This document shows, one piece after another, positions 1 to 9,589 of a stretch of DNA of 64,000 bases (its first letter is position 1; every line of letters begins with the position of its first letter). Origin of the DNA: Rheum nobile (Eukaryota > Streptophyta > Magnoliopsida > Caryophyllales > Polygonaceae); assembly GCA_027886185.1 (NCBI GenBank), contig WOAB01000052.1, positions 248,001 to 312,000 of the forward strand. The letters run 5' to 3'. A program made the position numbers and the translations under genes. The notes below the pieces were generated by a model. That model worked only from the letters and a program-made list of their open reading frames with translations. It searched no databases and was not told the origin of the DNA.

Positions 1-34
1 TTGTTCCCTCAGACGTAACTCTAATGATCCAACA
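1..34 (+). repeat. 3' end of 5' LTR (Copia element 1)
   Basis: These bases match the last bases of the 3' LTR ending at 4940 with two differences, including a C to T change that turns the terminal CA of the 3' LTR into TA. The LTR ends in CA at position 34, two bases before the primer-binding site. The rest of the LTR lies left of the window. Confidence 0.9.
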
Positions 35-36
35 AT

Positions 37-48
37 TGGTATCAGAGC
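37..48 (+). other. Primer-binding site, initiator Met tRNA
   Basis: TGGTATCAGAGC directly follows the LTR end. It is the standard plant Copia primer-binding site, complementary to the 3' end of initiator methionine tRNA, and it fixes the element's orientation as plus. Confidence 0.95.
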
Positions 49-90
49 CTGGTGCTCTAGATTGTTTTCGTTACAGAATTTGCAGGAAAG

Positions 91-2046
91 ATGTCGTCAA
101 CCAGCAATGCAATCGGTGATTCATTCTGGAAGCCACCAATTCTGAAGGCCGGTGAGTATGACTGGTGGGTGGAACAAATTGAGTCTCATATCTGTTCCCT
201 AGATGGACAGATCTGGAGAGTCATTGAAGTCGGACCTTTGGATATCAAAAATGAGAAAGATGAGACAAAGCCAAAGCCAAAGGTCGACTACACCGATGAT
301 GACTGGAAGAAGTTGGAGAAGAACAACAGGGCTAAGAAGATCCTTCACATGGCTCTTCTTCCCTCCGATCTCAAGAAAATCATGAGTTATAAGACTGCAA
401 AGGAGATCTGGGATGCCTTGAAGCGCCTTCATCAAGGAAATGAAGATACAAAGAAAAACAAGATTCTCTCCCTGATGAAGGAGTACGATCAAATTTATCA
501 AGGAGAGGATGAACACATTCAAGAGTTCTACTCCAGGTTCCAGGGGATCGTTGGTCAGCTTCAGTTCCTTGGTGAAGCAATGCCAGACTGGAAGCTGACT
601 CACCACTTCATGCAAGGCCTCAACTCTCAGTGGGACGCAATTGCTCTCGCTCTGTACTCCCAAACTGACGTCAAGTCTCTCACCATGGAAGAGGTTGTTG
701 CCAAGCTTGAAAGCAACACATCTGTATACAACCACAAGATGAACAAAAAGGGAGAAGAGAAGGCTCAAAGCATTGCCTTGAAGGTTGAACGTGCCTTTGA
801 CCTATCTCAAGTTGAAGACGAAGATGAGGACGGTGATGAAGATGTGACTCTCATCACTAGAGCTATGAAGAAAATATGGTCTCAAAACAAGGGCACACAG
901 AGTTCCTCTGAAGGGAACAGAGACATGAAGGATGTCGTTTGTTACCACTGCCAACACAAGGGACATTTTGCCAATAACGGCTTCAAGAAAAAGGCTGGTC
1001 ACCCTCAGGTTCGTGAAGGGAAGCAAGCAATGGTCACAACATGGGGTGATACTGACTCAGAGGATGAAGAATCTTCTCATTCAAGAGATGTCTGCTTGAT
1101 GGCCTTAGAAGACCATGACAAATCAAAAGGCGGCATGCAGGGAACTGAGGTAAGTGAATCTGAACTCATCTCTAGCTTGACAAGGAAGTCAAAAGAAAGC
1201 TTAATTTCCTTCATTAAGAAGCTTGTTCATGAGAATAGTCTTTTCAGTGAGAAAATTGAAGAAAAGGATGAATCGATCTCAAGTTTGATCGAAGAAAATC
1301 AGGGTTGGGCAGACAAAGTGCTCAAGCTTGAGAAAGGTTCATCCTCCTCTTCAAACTCTTGCTTTGAGTGTCCCAAACTCACTAAAAGGATTATGTCTCT
1401 GGAGTCCTCTGTTTCCTCACTCGAGGCTGAGTCTTTAATGTTAAAACTTGGAAATGCAAAACTGTCTAGTGATCTAACCAAACTCAGTGAGGAACAGAAG
1501 GACAAGCCAAAAGGAATTGTCTTTGTTGCAGCCAAGAATGAAAAGAAGCCCGAATCAAAGGAAGTACCTCGCTTTGGAATTGGGTATCAACCTAAGCTTC
1601 CTGTTGATGGAACTAAGTCTAAACGTCCTGGAGTCGAAGGAAAGCAGTCAACGCAAGAAAAGGGGGAAAGTTCCTCCGGAGGGAACAAAGGCAAAAACTC
1701 TTCAAACTCGACTGAGGGGGGTAAGGCTTGGTACCATGGACAGAAGGCTCATGCCATCTGGTTGAAACAATCTCAAAGCAGTAAGTCCAATAATATTGAT
1801 TTTTATTCAAGGATTGCTAACAAAACAATTTGGTCTGGAAAGAGCAAGTATGCAGATCTAAAGTGTCAAAGAGTATGTTGGTATTGTGGGCACTCTGGTC
1901 ACTACAAACAAGAGTGCCTCCTGAAGAAACACAATGAGAAACTTGCTCGAACCACTAGGGAGAAAATGAATGCTAAACCTCCAAAAATCAAATATGTTGC
2001 TCCCACACCCAGAAAGCTTAAGCTTGTCTGGGTTCGCAAGAACTAA
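91..2046 (+). CDS. gag: Gag polyprotein, Copia/Sirevirus type (651 aa, intact ORF)
   Basis: This is the capsid/nucleocapsid protein that forms the cytoplasmic virus-like particle and packages element RNA. Residues about 1-230 carry the DUF4219/UBN2-type capsid region (WW motif near residue 25, then AKEIWDALKRLHQG, and EFYSRFQGIVGQL). There are two zinc knuckles. The first starts at residue 284 and is degenerate: C-X2-C-X4-H is present but the last Cys is Gly. The second starts at residue 596 and is a complete C-X2-C-X4-H-X4-C. Between them, residues about 350-480 are rich in E, K, S and L and look coiled-coil. The start is the first ATG after the primer-binding site. The ORF is uninterrupted, unlike every other gag or pol here, which suggests a young copy or selection on gag. 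It ends in TAA at the position where the family's pol would begin. Confidence 0.9.
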   Translation: MSSTSNAIGDSFWKPPILKAGEYDWWVEQIESHICSLDGQIWRVIEVGPLDIKNEKDETKPKPKVDYTDDDWKKLEKNNRAKKILHMALLPSDLKKIMSYKTAKEIWDALKRLHQGNEDTKKNKILSLMKEYDQIYQGEDEHIQEFYSRFQGIVGQLQFLGEAMPDWKLTHHFMQGLNSQWDAIALALYSQTDVKSLTMEEVVAKLESNTSVYNHKMNKKGEEKAQSIALKVERAFDLSQVEDEDEDGDEDVTLITRAMKKIWSQNKGTQSSSEGNRDMKDVVCYHCQHKGHFANNGFKKKAGHPQVREGKQAMVTTWGDTDSEDEESSHSRDVCLMALEDHDKSKGGMQGTEVSESELISSLTRKSKESLISFIKKLVHENSLFSEKIEEKDESISSLIEENQGWADKVLKLEKGSSSSSNSCFECPKLTKRIMSLESSVSSLEAESLMLKLGNAKLSSDLTKLSEEQKDKPKGIVFVAAKNEKKPESKEVPRFGIGYQPKLPVDGTKSKRPGVEGKQSTQEKGESSSGGNKGKNSSNSTEGGKAWYHGQKAHAIWLKQSQSSKSNNIDFYSRIANKTIWSGKSKYADLKCQRVCWYCGHSGHYKQECLLKKHNEKLARTTREKMNAKPPKIKYVAPTPRKLKLVWVRKN

Positions 2047-2076
2047 CTCTTTCTGTGCAGGATAAAGTGAGGAAAG
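2044..2076 (+). other. Gag stop / pol entry junction with acceptor-like tract
   Basis: The gag TAA is followed by a 14-base pyrimidine-rich stretch ending in TGCAG and then GATAAAGTGAGG. The related element at 38482-38510 has the same arrangement: TAA, 14 bases ending in TGCAG, then GACAAAGTGAGG leading into the protease. Here the reading stops soon after the junction because the rest of pol is missing. Confidence 0.6.
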
Positions 2077-3134
2077 TTCCCGGTATTTCATTCGTATAAG
2101 GGTCAGTTATTTGACAGGGAACAAAGCGAGTCTCACCTCACTTCTGCAGAAATATTTGAGACTCTAAGGCCTGGTGGCAAAGGTAAAGGAAATGGAGATG
2201 TGGATAAAGGCTTAATGACTAAATTGTTCCTTGTTTGAAAATTCAGGTACCATGTACATCAAGAAAAGACATCACTGTGTGGAGAAAGATTGGCATACAA
2301 GGAAATTCATGGAACAAAAGAATCAAACACCAATTTTCTCATTAGAACACCTGTTGGGGAACTCTACATTCAGTTTCATACGAAGCCTGGTTTGTTCCCC
2401 TAACTACATGTCTATTTGTTGTGTTCCCTCGATGATTGGCTAAATTACATGGTAAAGTGTGAAAGGTTAATCATCATGACTTGATCTGCATTCATTCTCT
2501 TGATCATTTGTTGAACGCCTTGCTTAGACTCATGCTAATACTTCACTAATGTGCAAAATTACATGCATGATTCTCTATGCTATCTTGTTAATACATGATT
2601 CAGCTTTCTTTCGGCCCAAAAGAGTCAACTTGATGCATTGATCCCTCATTATAAGCCCAAATGATTGTTGACTCTACAGCTTACCTTAGCCATCATGCTT
2701 GATGCTTCCTATGAGCCCCTCTAATCATCCACATCTGGGAGCCTCTCATTCATGATTAAACATTATTAAAAATTCTCGTATATATTTTTGTGTGATGTTC
2801 TTTGTACCCTCTCTGGTAACATTACCCCCGCATCACACTCCTCTACTTTTTTCGGAAAGTCGAGAATACGAATTGTCGCCTCTGTGGTCTGTGGCTGGGA
2901 TTTGACAGGTATGATGTGTAATGATGGCTTGCAACTGCTTGAGAAGTGTTCGTGCATAAAAGGTGATGTCGTGGTTGCGTGATGGTTGTTGCGCTTGAGA
3001 TTTTGTGGGCTTTGATGGATTTGGACAGAATCTTTTACAAGATCTATTTTTGGAAGATATCTTATTGGCTGTGACCTTTGGTAAAAGAAGGAAAGAAGAA
3101 GGTTGGGATCATTATCCTTAATACTTGAAAAGAT
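2077..3134 (+). other. Gene-poor internal region of element 1
   Basis: This occupies the place of pol. Short open frames exist (for example 2231-2443) but none resembles a known domain. Repeated phrases containing 'ttccc' and 'gggaac' are typical of this element's own non-coding DNA. I see no RNA gene or promoter that can be supported. Confidence 0.6.
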
Positions 3135-3635
3135 ATGAAAAAGGATTCTTGTGTTCTCTCCCCTCCTACCTATGGCGTTCTCTGCAAAGTTGTCATGTTA
3201 CTCCTGTGTGCTGTTTCAAAAAAAAAAAAAATGGAACACCACAGGGAACACAAAGAGGGGACAAATGAATATTTCTTCTATCGGCGGTTGGATGCTAGTA
3301 AGCTACACAAGAAGCAGTTTGTGTTACAAGAAGGTGTTGGTTGGGTCAAGGTTAGACATGATATGGAAGCTGGTGTGGAGGAAGAAGAGTCTGAAGGTGC
3401 AGACTCTGAGGGGGAACAAAAGGTGGAATCTGATTTGAGGAAGGACCGTGAGAAGTTTGTCTCGCGCAATATCTTTGTTGGGAGAACAACAAAGGCGTCT
3501 TATGGAGTAAGTGAATGCCTAAATTGCTATTCATATTTCAGCTCCCTCTGCAGGCACCAGTGGTGCTTGATTCGTCTTTCTCTGGCTAACCAATCCCTCT
3601 TTTGTTCCCTAGCACATGTATCCCTTACTGCTTGA
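3135..3635 (+). CDS. Unrecognised ORF between gag and 3' LTR of element 1
   Basis: This ORF of 166 codons could be read from an internal Met just after a run of A at 3219-3231. The central part is very acidic (EEEESEGADSEGEQKVES) and is followed by a basic stretch. An exon-donor-like GTAAGTG lies at 3508, after which the reading loses character. The position between the lost pol and the 3' LTR is where Sireviruses carry their extra or envelope-like ORF, so it may be a remnant of one. No sequence similarity to the extra ORF at 48335-49854 is visible. It could also be a chance ORF. Confidence 0.3.
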   Translation: MKKDSCVLSPPTYGVLCKVVMLLLCAVSKKKKMEHHREHKEGTNEYFFYRRLDASKLHKKQFVLQEGVGWVKVRHDMEAGVEEEESEGADSEGEQKVESDLRKDREKFVSRNIFVGRTTKASYGVSECLNCYSYFSSLCRHQWCLIRLSLANQSLFCSLAHVSLTA

Positions 3636-3749
3636 TTTTCCTTGTCTCTGGCTCATGTGTTTCCATTGACTGGCATGTTGATCATATGTGTTATCTTTGC
3701 TTATTTTGTAGTTGTCTTTACATGCAGTCTATGTTTGTGCGTTTCAATC

Positions 3750-4009
3750 TAATGCAAAAAGGGGGTGTTGCTCATCTTGATGTGGTCGTTTTCTCTCTAT
3801 CTCCTTACCTATGTTTTTGATGATGCCAAAAGGGGGAAAATGACAGGTAGCTTTGGTTAAGGGGGAACAGAACATGGTTTCATATGTTGTTGAGTTGAGG
3901 GGGAACTAATACTGCCTTAGTGGGAAGACTTTCTCTCCATAACTGTCTTTATCTCGTACGTGTATGCTTTATTGTCAAGGGTGTTTGTCACCATCAAAAA
4001 GGGGGAATT
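3750..4009 (+). other. Clustered polypurine tracts before 3' LTR
   Basis: Five purine tracts of the form (A)nGGGGG occur near 3757, 3829, 3857, 3898 and 3996; the last directly abuts the 3' LTR start at 4010. The polypurine tract primes plus-strand DNA synthesis. Several tracts upstream of the 3' LTR are a reported hallmark of Sireviruses. Confidence 0.7.
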
Positions 4010-4940
4010 TGTTGAATTCCTTAGGTTTTGATGGTAACAAACATTCAACTAATCTGGGTACTAAGTGTTTCAGGAACAAAGACAGTTATCTCAGGGAACC
4101 ATTGCAGCAAAGGATCGCAGAGGGAACAAAGCTCTGTTCATGTGCTTTGTTACCTCTCAAGGAACTAAAGTCACGGACCAGATCAAGGCTGCAAAAGGAA
4201 AGAAGAAATCCAGCGTGTTGAATTAAGAAAACAAATCAAGAATCACATGCGGTAAATGATGAAGACTTCGGCTCCAAAGATCAAGCCGGATTGCGCGAAG
4301 ATAAGGAGATAGAAGAAGTCCGATTGTGTTATCTTAGGAAAACTTTCCTAAGATAATATATTTGCAGAGAAGAATCTTATCTTAATCCGTTAATGTTATC
4401 TTAGGAATTATTTCCTTAGATAATATCGGTTGTTAAGATAATATTCTTCAAATCAATTAATATCATCTTGTTACCAAGTTTAGGAAGATAGGATTATCTT
4501 GTTACAATTAGGGCTATAGCCGAGTTGTATTTAAGAGAAGCATGGATTCCTTTCTATGTAACCACGAAGAGGAAAAAGAAGAACTGAGAGCGTTCAGTTG
4601 AGAAGAAAAAGAGAGTGAAGTGTTTGTAAGTCTTAAAGGGTTGAGTTCGATTCATCGTTGTAGAAGAGGTTTCAAATCTAGGTGGGAAGTCTAGAGGTTG
4701 GAGTCCAGGATACAAGTGTAATCGAACAAGAAATCAATAAGACAAGTAAACACTTCAAAATCCTCTCAAGCGGGAAGCTTGAAGGTAGTGGTTTTTCCTT
4801 GAGAAGCTAGTTTTGCTAATCAGGGTTTCCACTATATATCGTGAGTTCGTTCCTTTATCTTTCCTGCTATATTATTTCCGCTGTGCCTTCTGCGGGAACA
4901 AAGCTTTTGTTCCCTCAGACGTAACTCTAACGATCCAATA
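4010..4940 (+). repeat. 3' LTR of Copia element 1
   Basis: The LTR starts TGTTGAATTCC after the polypurine tract and ends GATCCAATA, where the CA end has mutated to TA. A TATTTAAG box near 4529 is a plausible promoter. A second, solo copy of this LTR lies reversed at 16382-17515 and defines both ends (TGTTG ... CAACA). This copy is 931 bp and the solo copy 1134 bp, so indels separate them. Confidence 0.9.
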
Positions 4941-6019
4941 CACACGAAAGTCGTGGACACTTTGGGATTAGTAAGATATTGGCCGCCGTTAAGAGAACAT
5001 TTCTTTTGGCCTAAGATGACCCACCAAGTGACTAGGTTTTGTAGAAGTTGTGTGACATGCCAAAGAACCAAAGCTAGGTCAAGCCCACACGGCCTCTACA
5101 CCCCATTGCCCATTCCTAGTGCCCCTTGGGAAGATTTATCTATGGATTTCATCACGGGTTTGCCCCTCTCTAGACGAGGTAAAGACTCTATTTTTGTGGT
5201 CGTAGATAGATTTTCTAAGATGGCACATTTTATAGCTTGTAAGACTACCCATAGTGCTAGTGAGATTGCCGATCTATTCTTTCAGCATGTGGTGCATCTT
5301 CATGGACTCCCGCGTACCATAGTGAGTGATAGGGATTCTAAGTTTGTTGGTCATTTTTGGAGAACTCTTTGGGGTAAGCAAGGAACCAAACTCCTATTTT
5401 CCACTAGCTACCACCCCCAAACCGATGGCCAAATGGAGGTCACAAATCGAACCCTAGTAGCCCTCCTTCACACGATGCTTAAAGCCAACCCTAGGCGTTG
5501 CGAGGACTTACTATCACTTGTCGAGTTTTGTTACAATAGATGCAGGCACACGGCGACCAAGTTGACACCTTTTGAAGTGGTGTATGGCATGAACCCATTG
5601 ACACTGCTTGATTTGTCGCCACGACCACTGCGAGACCCCGTGCATGTCTCCGCCGCCAATCGCGCTGAGCAAGTACAAGAGCTCCATCGAAGAACCAAAG
5701 ACCAATTGGAGAGAAGGGCCGCGCAGTATGCATCCCAGAAGAACACTGGCAGACGTCGCGTCATTTTTGCACCCGGGGACCTCGTCTGGGTGCACATGCG
5801 AAAAGAAAGGTTCCCCTCGCAGGATAAGCACAAATTGGCACCACGTGGAGATGGCCCCTTCCGCGTGATAAAGGCCATAGGGGACAATGCCTATCAACTC
5901 GAGCTACCACCAGATTTTGGAGTCCACGTGTCCTTCAACGTGGAGGACTTGACACCATATGTTGAGCTAGAGTTTGATGATGGTGAAGCGGGGACGCTTC
6001 ACAGCCAAGTGGGGGAGGG
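4941..6019 (+). pseudogene. Gypsy integrase, C-terminal part of pol (copy A)
   Basis: This is the 3' end of a Ty3/Gypsy polyprotein. It holds the HHCC zinc domain (REHFFWPKMTHQV then CRSCVTCQR), the integrase core with Asp in MDFITGLPL, Asp in VSDRDSKF and Glu in QMEVTNRTL, and a C-terminal segment GPFRVIKAIGDNAYQLELP...FNVEDLTPY. The open frame from 4953 runs on into the following LTR, to 6233. Compared with copy B, one extra C near 4985 shifts the frame, so the ORF's apparent Met start is not real. No chromodomain is seen after FNVEDLTPY. The upstream part was separated by insertion of Copia element 1 at CACAC and lies outside the window. Confidence 0.85.
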
Positions 6020-6930
6020 TGATGTGACTCTGCCTCCAATGACGGCCCAAGACGAGGAAGAAGCCATGAGCCTACACTCAGAGGGCCCAGTGACAAGGCC
6101 TAGGTCCAAAGCCATCTCTGCCGCCATCGCGTCACTTGTCGTACTCGTCGTCGCAATCCAAGGAAGCCCAGACGAAAACCCAAGACTCGTCATCCTCGCC
6201 ACCATCGGCATCGAAACAACGCGTTCTTTATAGCCAACATCGCGTGCACCCACTCGCGAGGCCATCGACCCTTAGTCGTTGTTCCTCGCGGTGTTTGTAC
6301 TCATTCAACGCGTCGTTTTCATAGTTTCGAGACATTTTCTATATTTGGTATTATTGCATATTGTAGATAGTTTCCTTTTATAGTCTTTTCTGTTTTTGGG
6401 TTTGTGCCTTTTGCATGCTTGCATGGGCTATCCCATAGGTTCATCTCGGTCCAAGCCCATTAGGTCTTGGCCGAGTTCTTTGGCTATTTAAAGCCTCTTT
6501 TGTTATTGTTAGTTCCTTATGTTCAATTTAATTCAAGGTTTCAAGTCGAGTGTTTATCCTCCTTCCCTTGATCGGACGTCACCCCTCTATCTTCGCACCC
6601 CCATTCCCTCTGCCGCCGACGCTACGGCAAACGCTTGAACCTTCAAGCCAGTCTTCCTTCGCATCTCCCTTCACCCGCAGTCAACGCTACGACACCAATG
6701 ACTTGTCTCTTCAAGTCCTCTATCCCTCATCAAATCGCTTCCGCCAACGCTATCCTTTCGCCCCAACAACCTCTTACACCGCGTTCACCACCACGTTCAT
6801 CATCGCGTTCATCAATGCGTTCTCCATCTTCTTCATTGTTGTGACGTTCAACGTGACTTCTCACCCAAGACTAGATCCCAAGGCGCCACCTTTTGACATT
6901 TGGCTTGTCATCGGAGGCAAGAACACATCA
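6020..6930 (+). repeat. Central LTR of Gypsy tandem array
   Basis: It starts TGATGTG right after the tract GTGGGGGAGGG and ends CACATCA, a perfect 7-base terminal inverted repeat. It matches the LTR at 19006-19959 along its length. A TATTTAAAG box is near 6485. It acts both as 3' LTR of copy A and as 5' LTR of copy B. The ORF continuing to 6233 and the one starting at 6550 run through LTR sequence and are not separate genes. Confidence 0.85.
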
Positions 6931-8602
6931 ATTGGCTTGTCATCGGACGCCATGACACTTAATTTCCAAGGAGCCGCCCGAGTTTGGTGGCATAGATTTG
7001 AAGATGACTGCGTGCATCGCCACATGACCAAAGTCACAGAATGGCATCAACTAGTCTACGTGATGACCAAGAAATACGTGCCTCCAGACTATAGGAATCA
7101 AATCCGAATAGAGATAGCCATGGCTCGCCAAGGGTCGATGTCTCCACTCGAGTTCTTTTCCAAGATTGAAGACATGTATTACAAAGTCAACATCTCCGTT
7201 GCACCATCGACATTGCGGACGGAATTCTTGAGTGGCTTAAACACCAACATCCGTGATCAACTCGAGATTTTGCCCATCAAAGATTTGAACACCCTCACAC
7301 ATACGGCGATGCAAATTCATGCACAAATCTCTCATCGGAAGTCTTACACTTATCCAAGTAGCCAACGAAGGTATTCTTCTAACCCTAGTGGTTTACCTTC
7401 TACTCATGTTCGCCCTAGTATTTCTACCACAGCCGCGTCAAGCCAAGCCCCCAAAGCAAAGCCACTGACGCCAAGCACCGCGCCGCGCTAGAACATACCA
7501 AGACTGGCTCCAGTGAGCACAAATCGCGTGCACGACGTTGAGTGTTACAAATGTGGTGGAAGAGGCCACTATAAGAAAGATTGCCCAAATGCTCGAAAGG
7601 TTTTGTTCTCCACAACCGCCGCCGGCTACGAGTCTTGTGACGATGAGGAGCAAACCCTAGAGGCCATCGATGAAGGCATCGACGAAGAGGAAAATGCCTA
7701 CGACTGTGAACCAGCTTCACTGCACGCGGGCACACCATTGAGCTTGGTGACGCGTCGTCTCCTCACAGTCAAGGAAGCAAGCTTACGCGATCAACGCAAG
7801 AACTTGTTCTATACAAGAGCTCTCGTCCAGACGACTTCCTTGAGTGTTATTGTTGATGGAGGATCATGTGCTAATATTGTGAATGAGAAGGTCGTCACAC
7901 ACTTCAAGTTGCCTATGACTCCTCATCCCCAACCTTATGCCCTCTAATGGATTTCTTCAAGTCCAGGTAACACAGTATCTCGCCAATGCTTAATTTCTTT
8001 TTCCATAGGGCAATACTGTTATTCTATACTTTGTGATGTCATTGCAATGGACGGCACCCATATTTTGCTTGGGCGTCCATGGCAATTCGACAGGCGCGTG
8101 CTCCATGATGGCTATTTGAACACTTATGTGTTCAATTACCACGGGAAGCGCATCACTTTGCATCGAATGTCTTCCAATGAGATCTTGCAGGACCAGGTTG
8201 AACGCGATCGCCAGAAAGCCATAGAGGCCACGTCTACTAGGTCAAAAGAGTGTCCAGAGGCCAAACTCCTCCAAAGCTGGTAAAATATCGTCTCCACCAG
8301 GCACTGACAAGAAGACGCACAACGCCATAGCTGGGACACCAAGTGCCCCACAACATTCGAGTAGTGCCTCGCCATTGACAAAGTTTGCCGTGCCGTTGCC
8401 AAAGATGTCTCCTTTGCAAGGAATGTGTGAGCAACACATGCTTTTAGCCAGGCCCAGTGACCTCACTGCGTGTTTGACTGGCAAAGCTCCATGTTTTCTG
8501 CTTGTGCCAACTCCATGCATCCCTGAGTCGTCGAACACCGCGTCCGTGCCGCCAGTCATCGCGACCTTGCTCGCCGCGTTCGATGATGTATTTTTTGATT
8601 AG
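6931..8602 (+). pseudogene. Gypsy gag and protease region (copy B)
   Basis: Capsid part from about 6950 (NFQGAARVWWHRFEDD, then LEFFSKIEDMYYKVN and EFLSGLN). Zinc knuckle CYKCGGRGHYKKDC near 7546. Aspartic protease DGGSCANIV near 7855, followed by ILLGRPWQFDRRV near 8070. All are in one frame, interrupted by TAG at 7489 and TAA at 7945; the latter is likely CAA to TAA, in the conserved LQW motif. Another TAG at 8600 precedes the start of RT. The first part of gag and the primer-binding site are missing: gag begins mid-domain directly after the LTR. Not functional. Confidence 0.8.
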
Positions 8603-8663
8603 TTGCCACAAGGATTACCTCCACTGAGAGGCATTGAGCACCAGATTGACCTTGTACCAGGTG

Positions 8664-9589
8664 TGATGTGACCTTGCCTAGGGTCAATCATGAATACCTT
8701 AAGAGTTCGTATAACCCAAGGAGTGGCAAGCAATTATGACATGGGCTCGGTGGTTCTACTTCACCAAATCGAAGATCTAAACGACACCACGCAACGATGA
8801 TAGTCTTGCATTGTCCATGGGCCCAATTTTGATCCATTCGTGCAAACTGGTCCAAATTTGGTGGAGACCCTCATAGCTACTTTATTTTATGTATTCTAGA
8901 ATATGAGCTCATTTGGATCTCTACAATTAATGTTATTAAGCTCAGAAGTTCATGAGTTGGAGTTGTCTTATCTAGGCTAGTGGAAAGGTTGTTTTTGTAG
9001 CCTATTTAAGCAGGCCTCCAAGGCATATTGTAGACACGTCTATCTTGAATCAAAAACCAGTTATGGAGTTTAGTTTACTCAGAAATTCTTCTTGTTCGTG
9101 AGTCATATCGAACAATCTATCTTTGATCGTGAGTAATATCGATCAAACCTTTGATCTTTAACCTAGGGTGAGTCGTATCCCTTTGTGAGAGATCAACTCT
9201 TTCTTCTTCAAGAGGTGAGTCATATCCTCGAGTAGAAGTCTGCCTATCCAACACCTTCCACCAATTCATTATCCATCATCCATCTCCCTTTCACGTCCTT
9301 CAACCGTAACTACTCTCTCGTTGATCTCTGATGCGGAACCCTCTATGACCCCTCAGTATATTCGCCATATCTTCCGATTCCTAGATCGTTTCATGCTCAC
9401 ATTTGGAGGATATCATCTAGACTTCAATATCTAACTCCGGGATTTGGAATCACTCAATTCCGATCCCAGACAAGAGAGAACGAGCCAGTTGAAGTAAGGC
9501 CTATTTTCTGGGCTTTGGGTTGACGATTGCTTGAAGATCTTTCGAGCCTTTACTTGCACCGCGTCATTCTCGATCCTTGATTTCCATCA
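8664..9589 (+). repeat. Solo Gypsy-type LTR in copy B pol
   Basis: This 926-bp block begins TGATGTGACC, ends CCATCA, and is flanked on both sides by AGGTG (8659-8663 and 9590-9594). Removing it and one AGGTG joins IDLVPG to ASLPNR, the normal N-terminus of Gypsy RT. It contains no coding sequence and has a TATTTAAGC box near 9003. Its start resembles that of the host element's LTR, but the rest differs, so it is a related family. Confidence 0.88.

Larger units (their letters stand above)
1..4940 (+). mobile_element. Copia (Sirevirus-like) gag-only element, 5' truncated by window
   Basis: The order is end of 5' LTR (1-34), Met-tRNA primer-binding site, one long gag ORF, about 2 kb without pol, clustered polypurine tracts, and 3' LTR (4010-4940). 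No protease, integrase, reverse transcriptase or RNase H motif is seen between gag and the 3' LTR, so this copy would need another element's enzymes. The 3' LTR is followed by CACAC. Copy B of the surrounding Gypsy, at 11041, shows the uninterrupted site as GAAG-CACAC-GAAAG, so CACAC is the likely 5-bp target duplication, with its left copy outside the window. The layout fits the class called TR-GAG (terminal repeats plus gag only). Confidence 0.85.

Noticed and set aside
199..768. 189-codon minus-strand ORF opposite gag
   Set aside because: It is the complement of the intact gag reading frame, with a Leu/Val-rich composition produced by antisense Glu/Lys/Asp codons. No independent support.
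3219..3231. A run as the poly(A) tail of a retrotransposed gene
   Set aside because: There is no recognisable gene upstream and no flanking duplication; the run lies within the Copia internal region.
5491..5897. Three overlapping minus-strand ORFs of 80-127 codons
   Set aside because: They are shadows of the Gypsy integrase frame on the plus strand.
6019..6233. Chromodomain at the end of the Gypsy integrase
   Set aside because: After FNVEDLTPY the text is acidic and then LTR readthrough; no aromatic-cage pattern of a chromodomain is present.
6550..6900. N-terminal 115 codons of the ORF at 6550 as a protein with a hydrophobic segment
   Set aside because: This part is LTR sequence read through by chance; the same reading in the sister LTR at 19537 breaks off at the LTR end.
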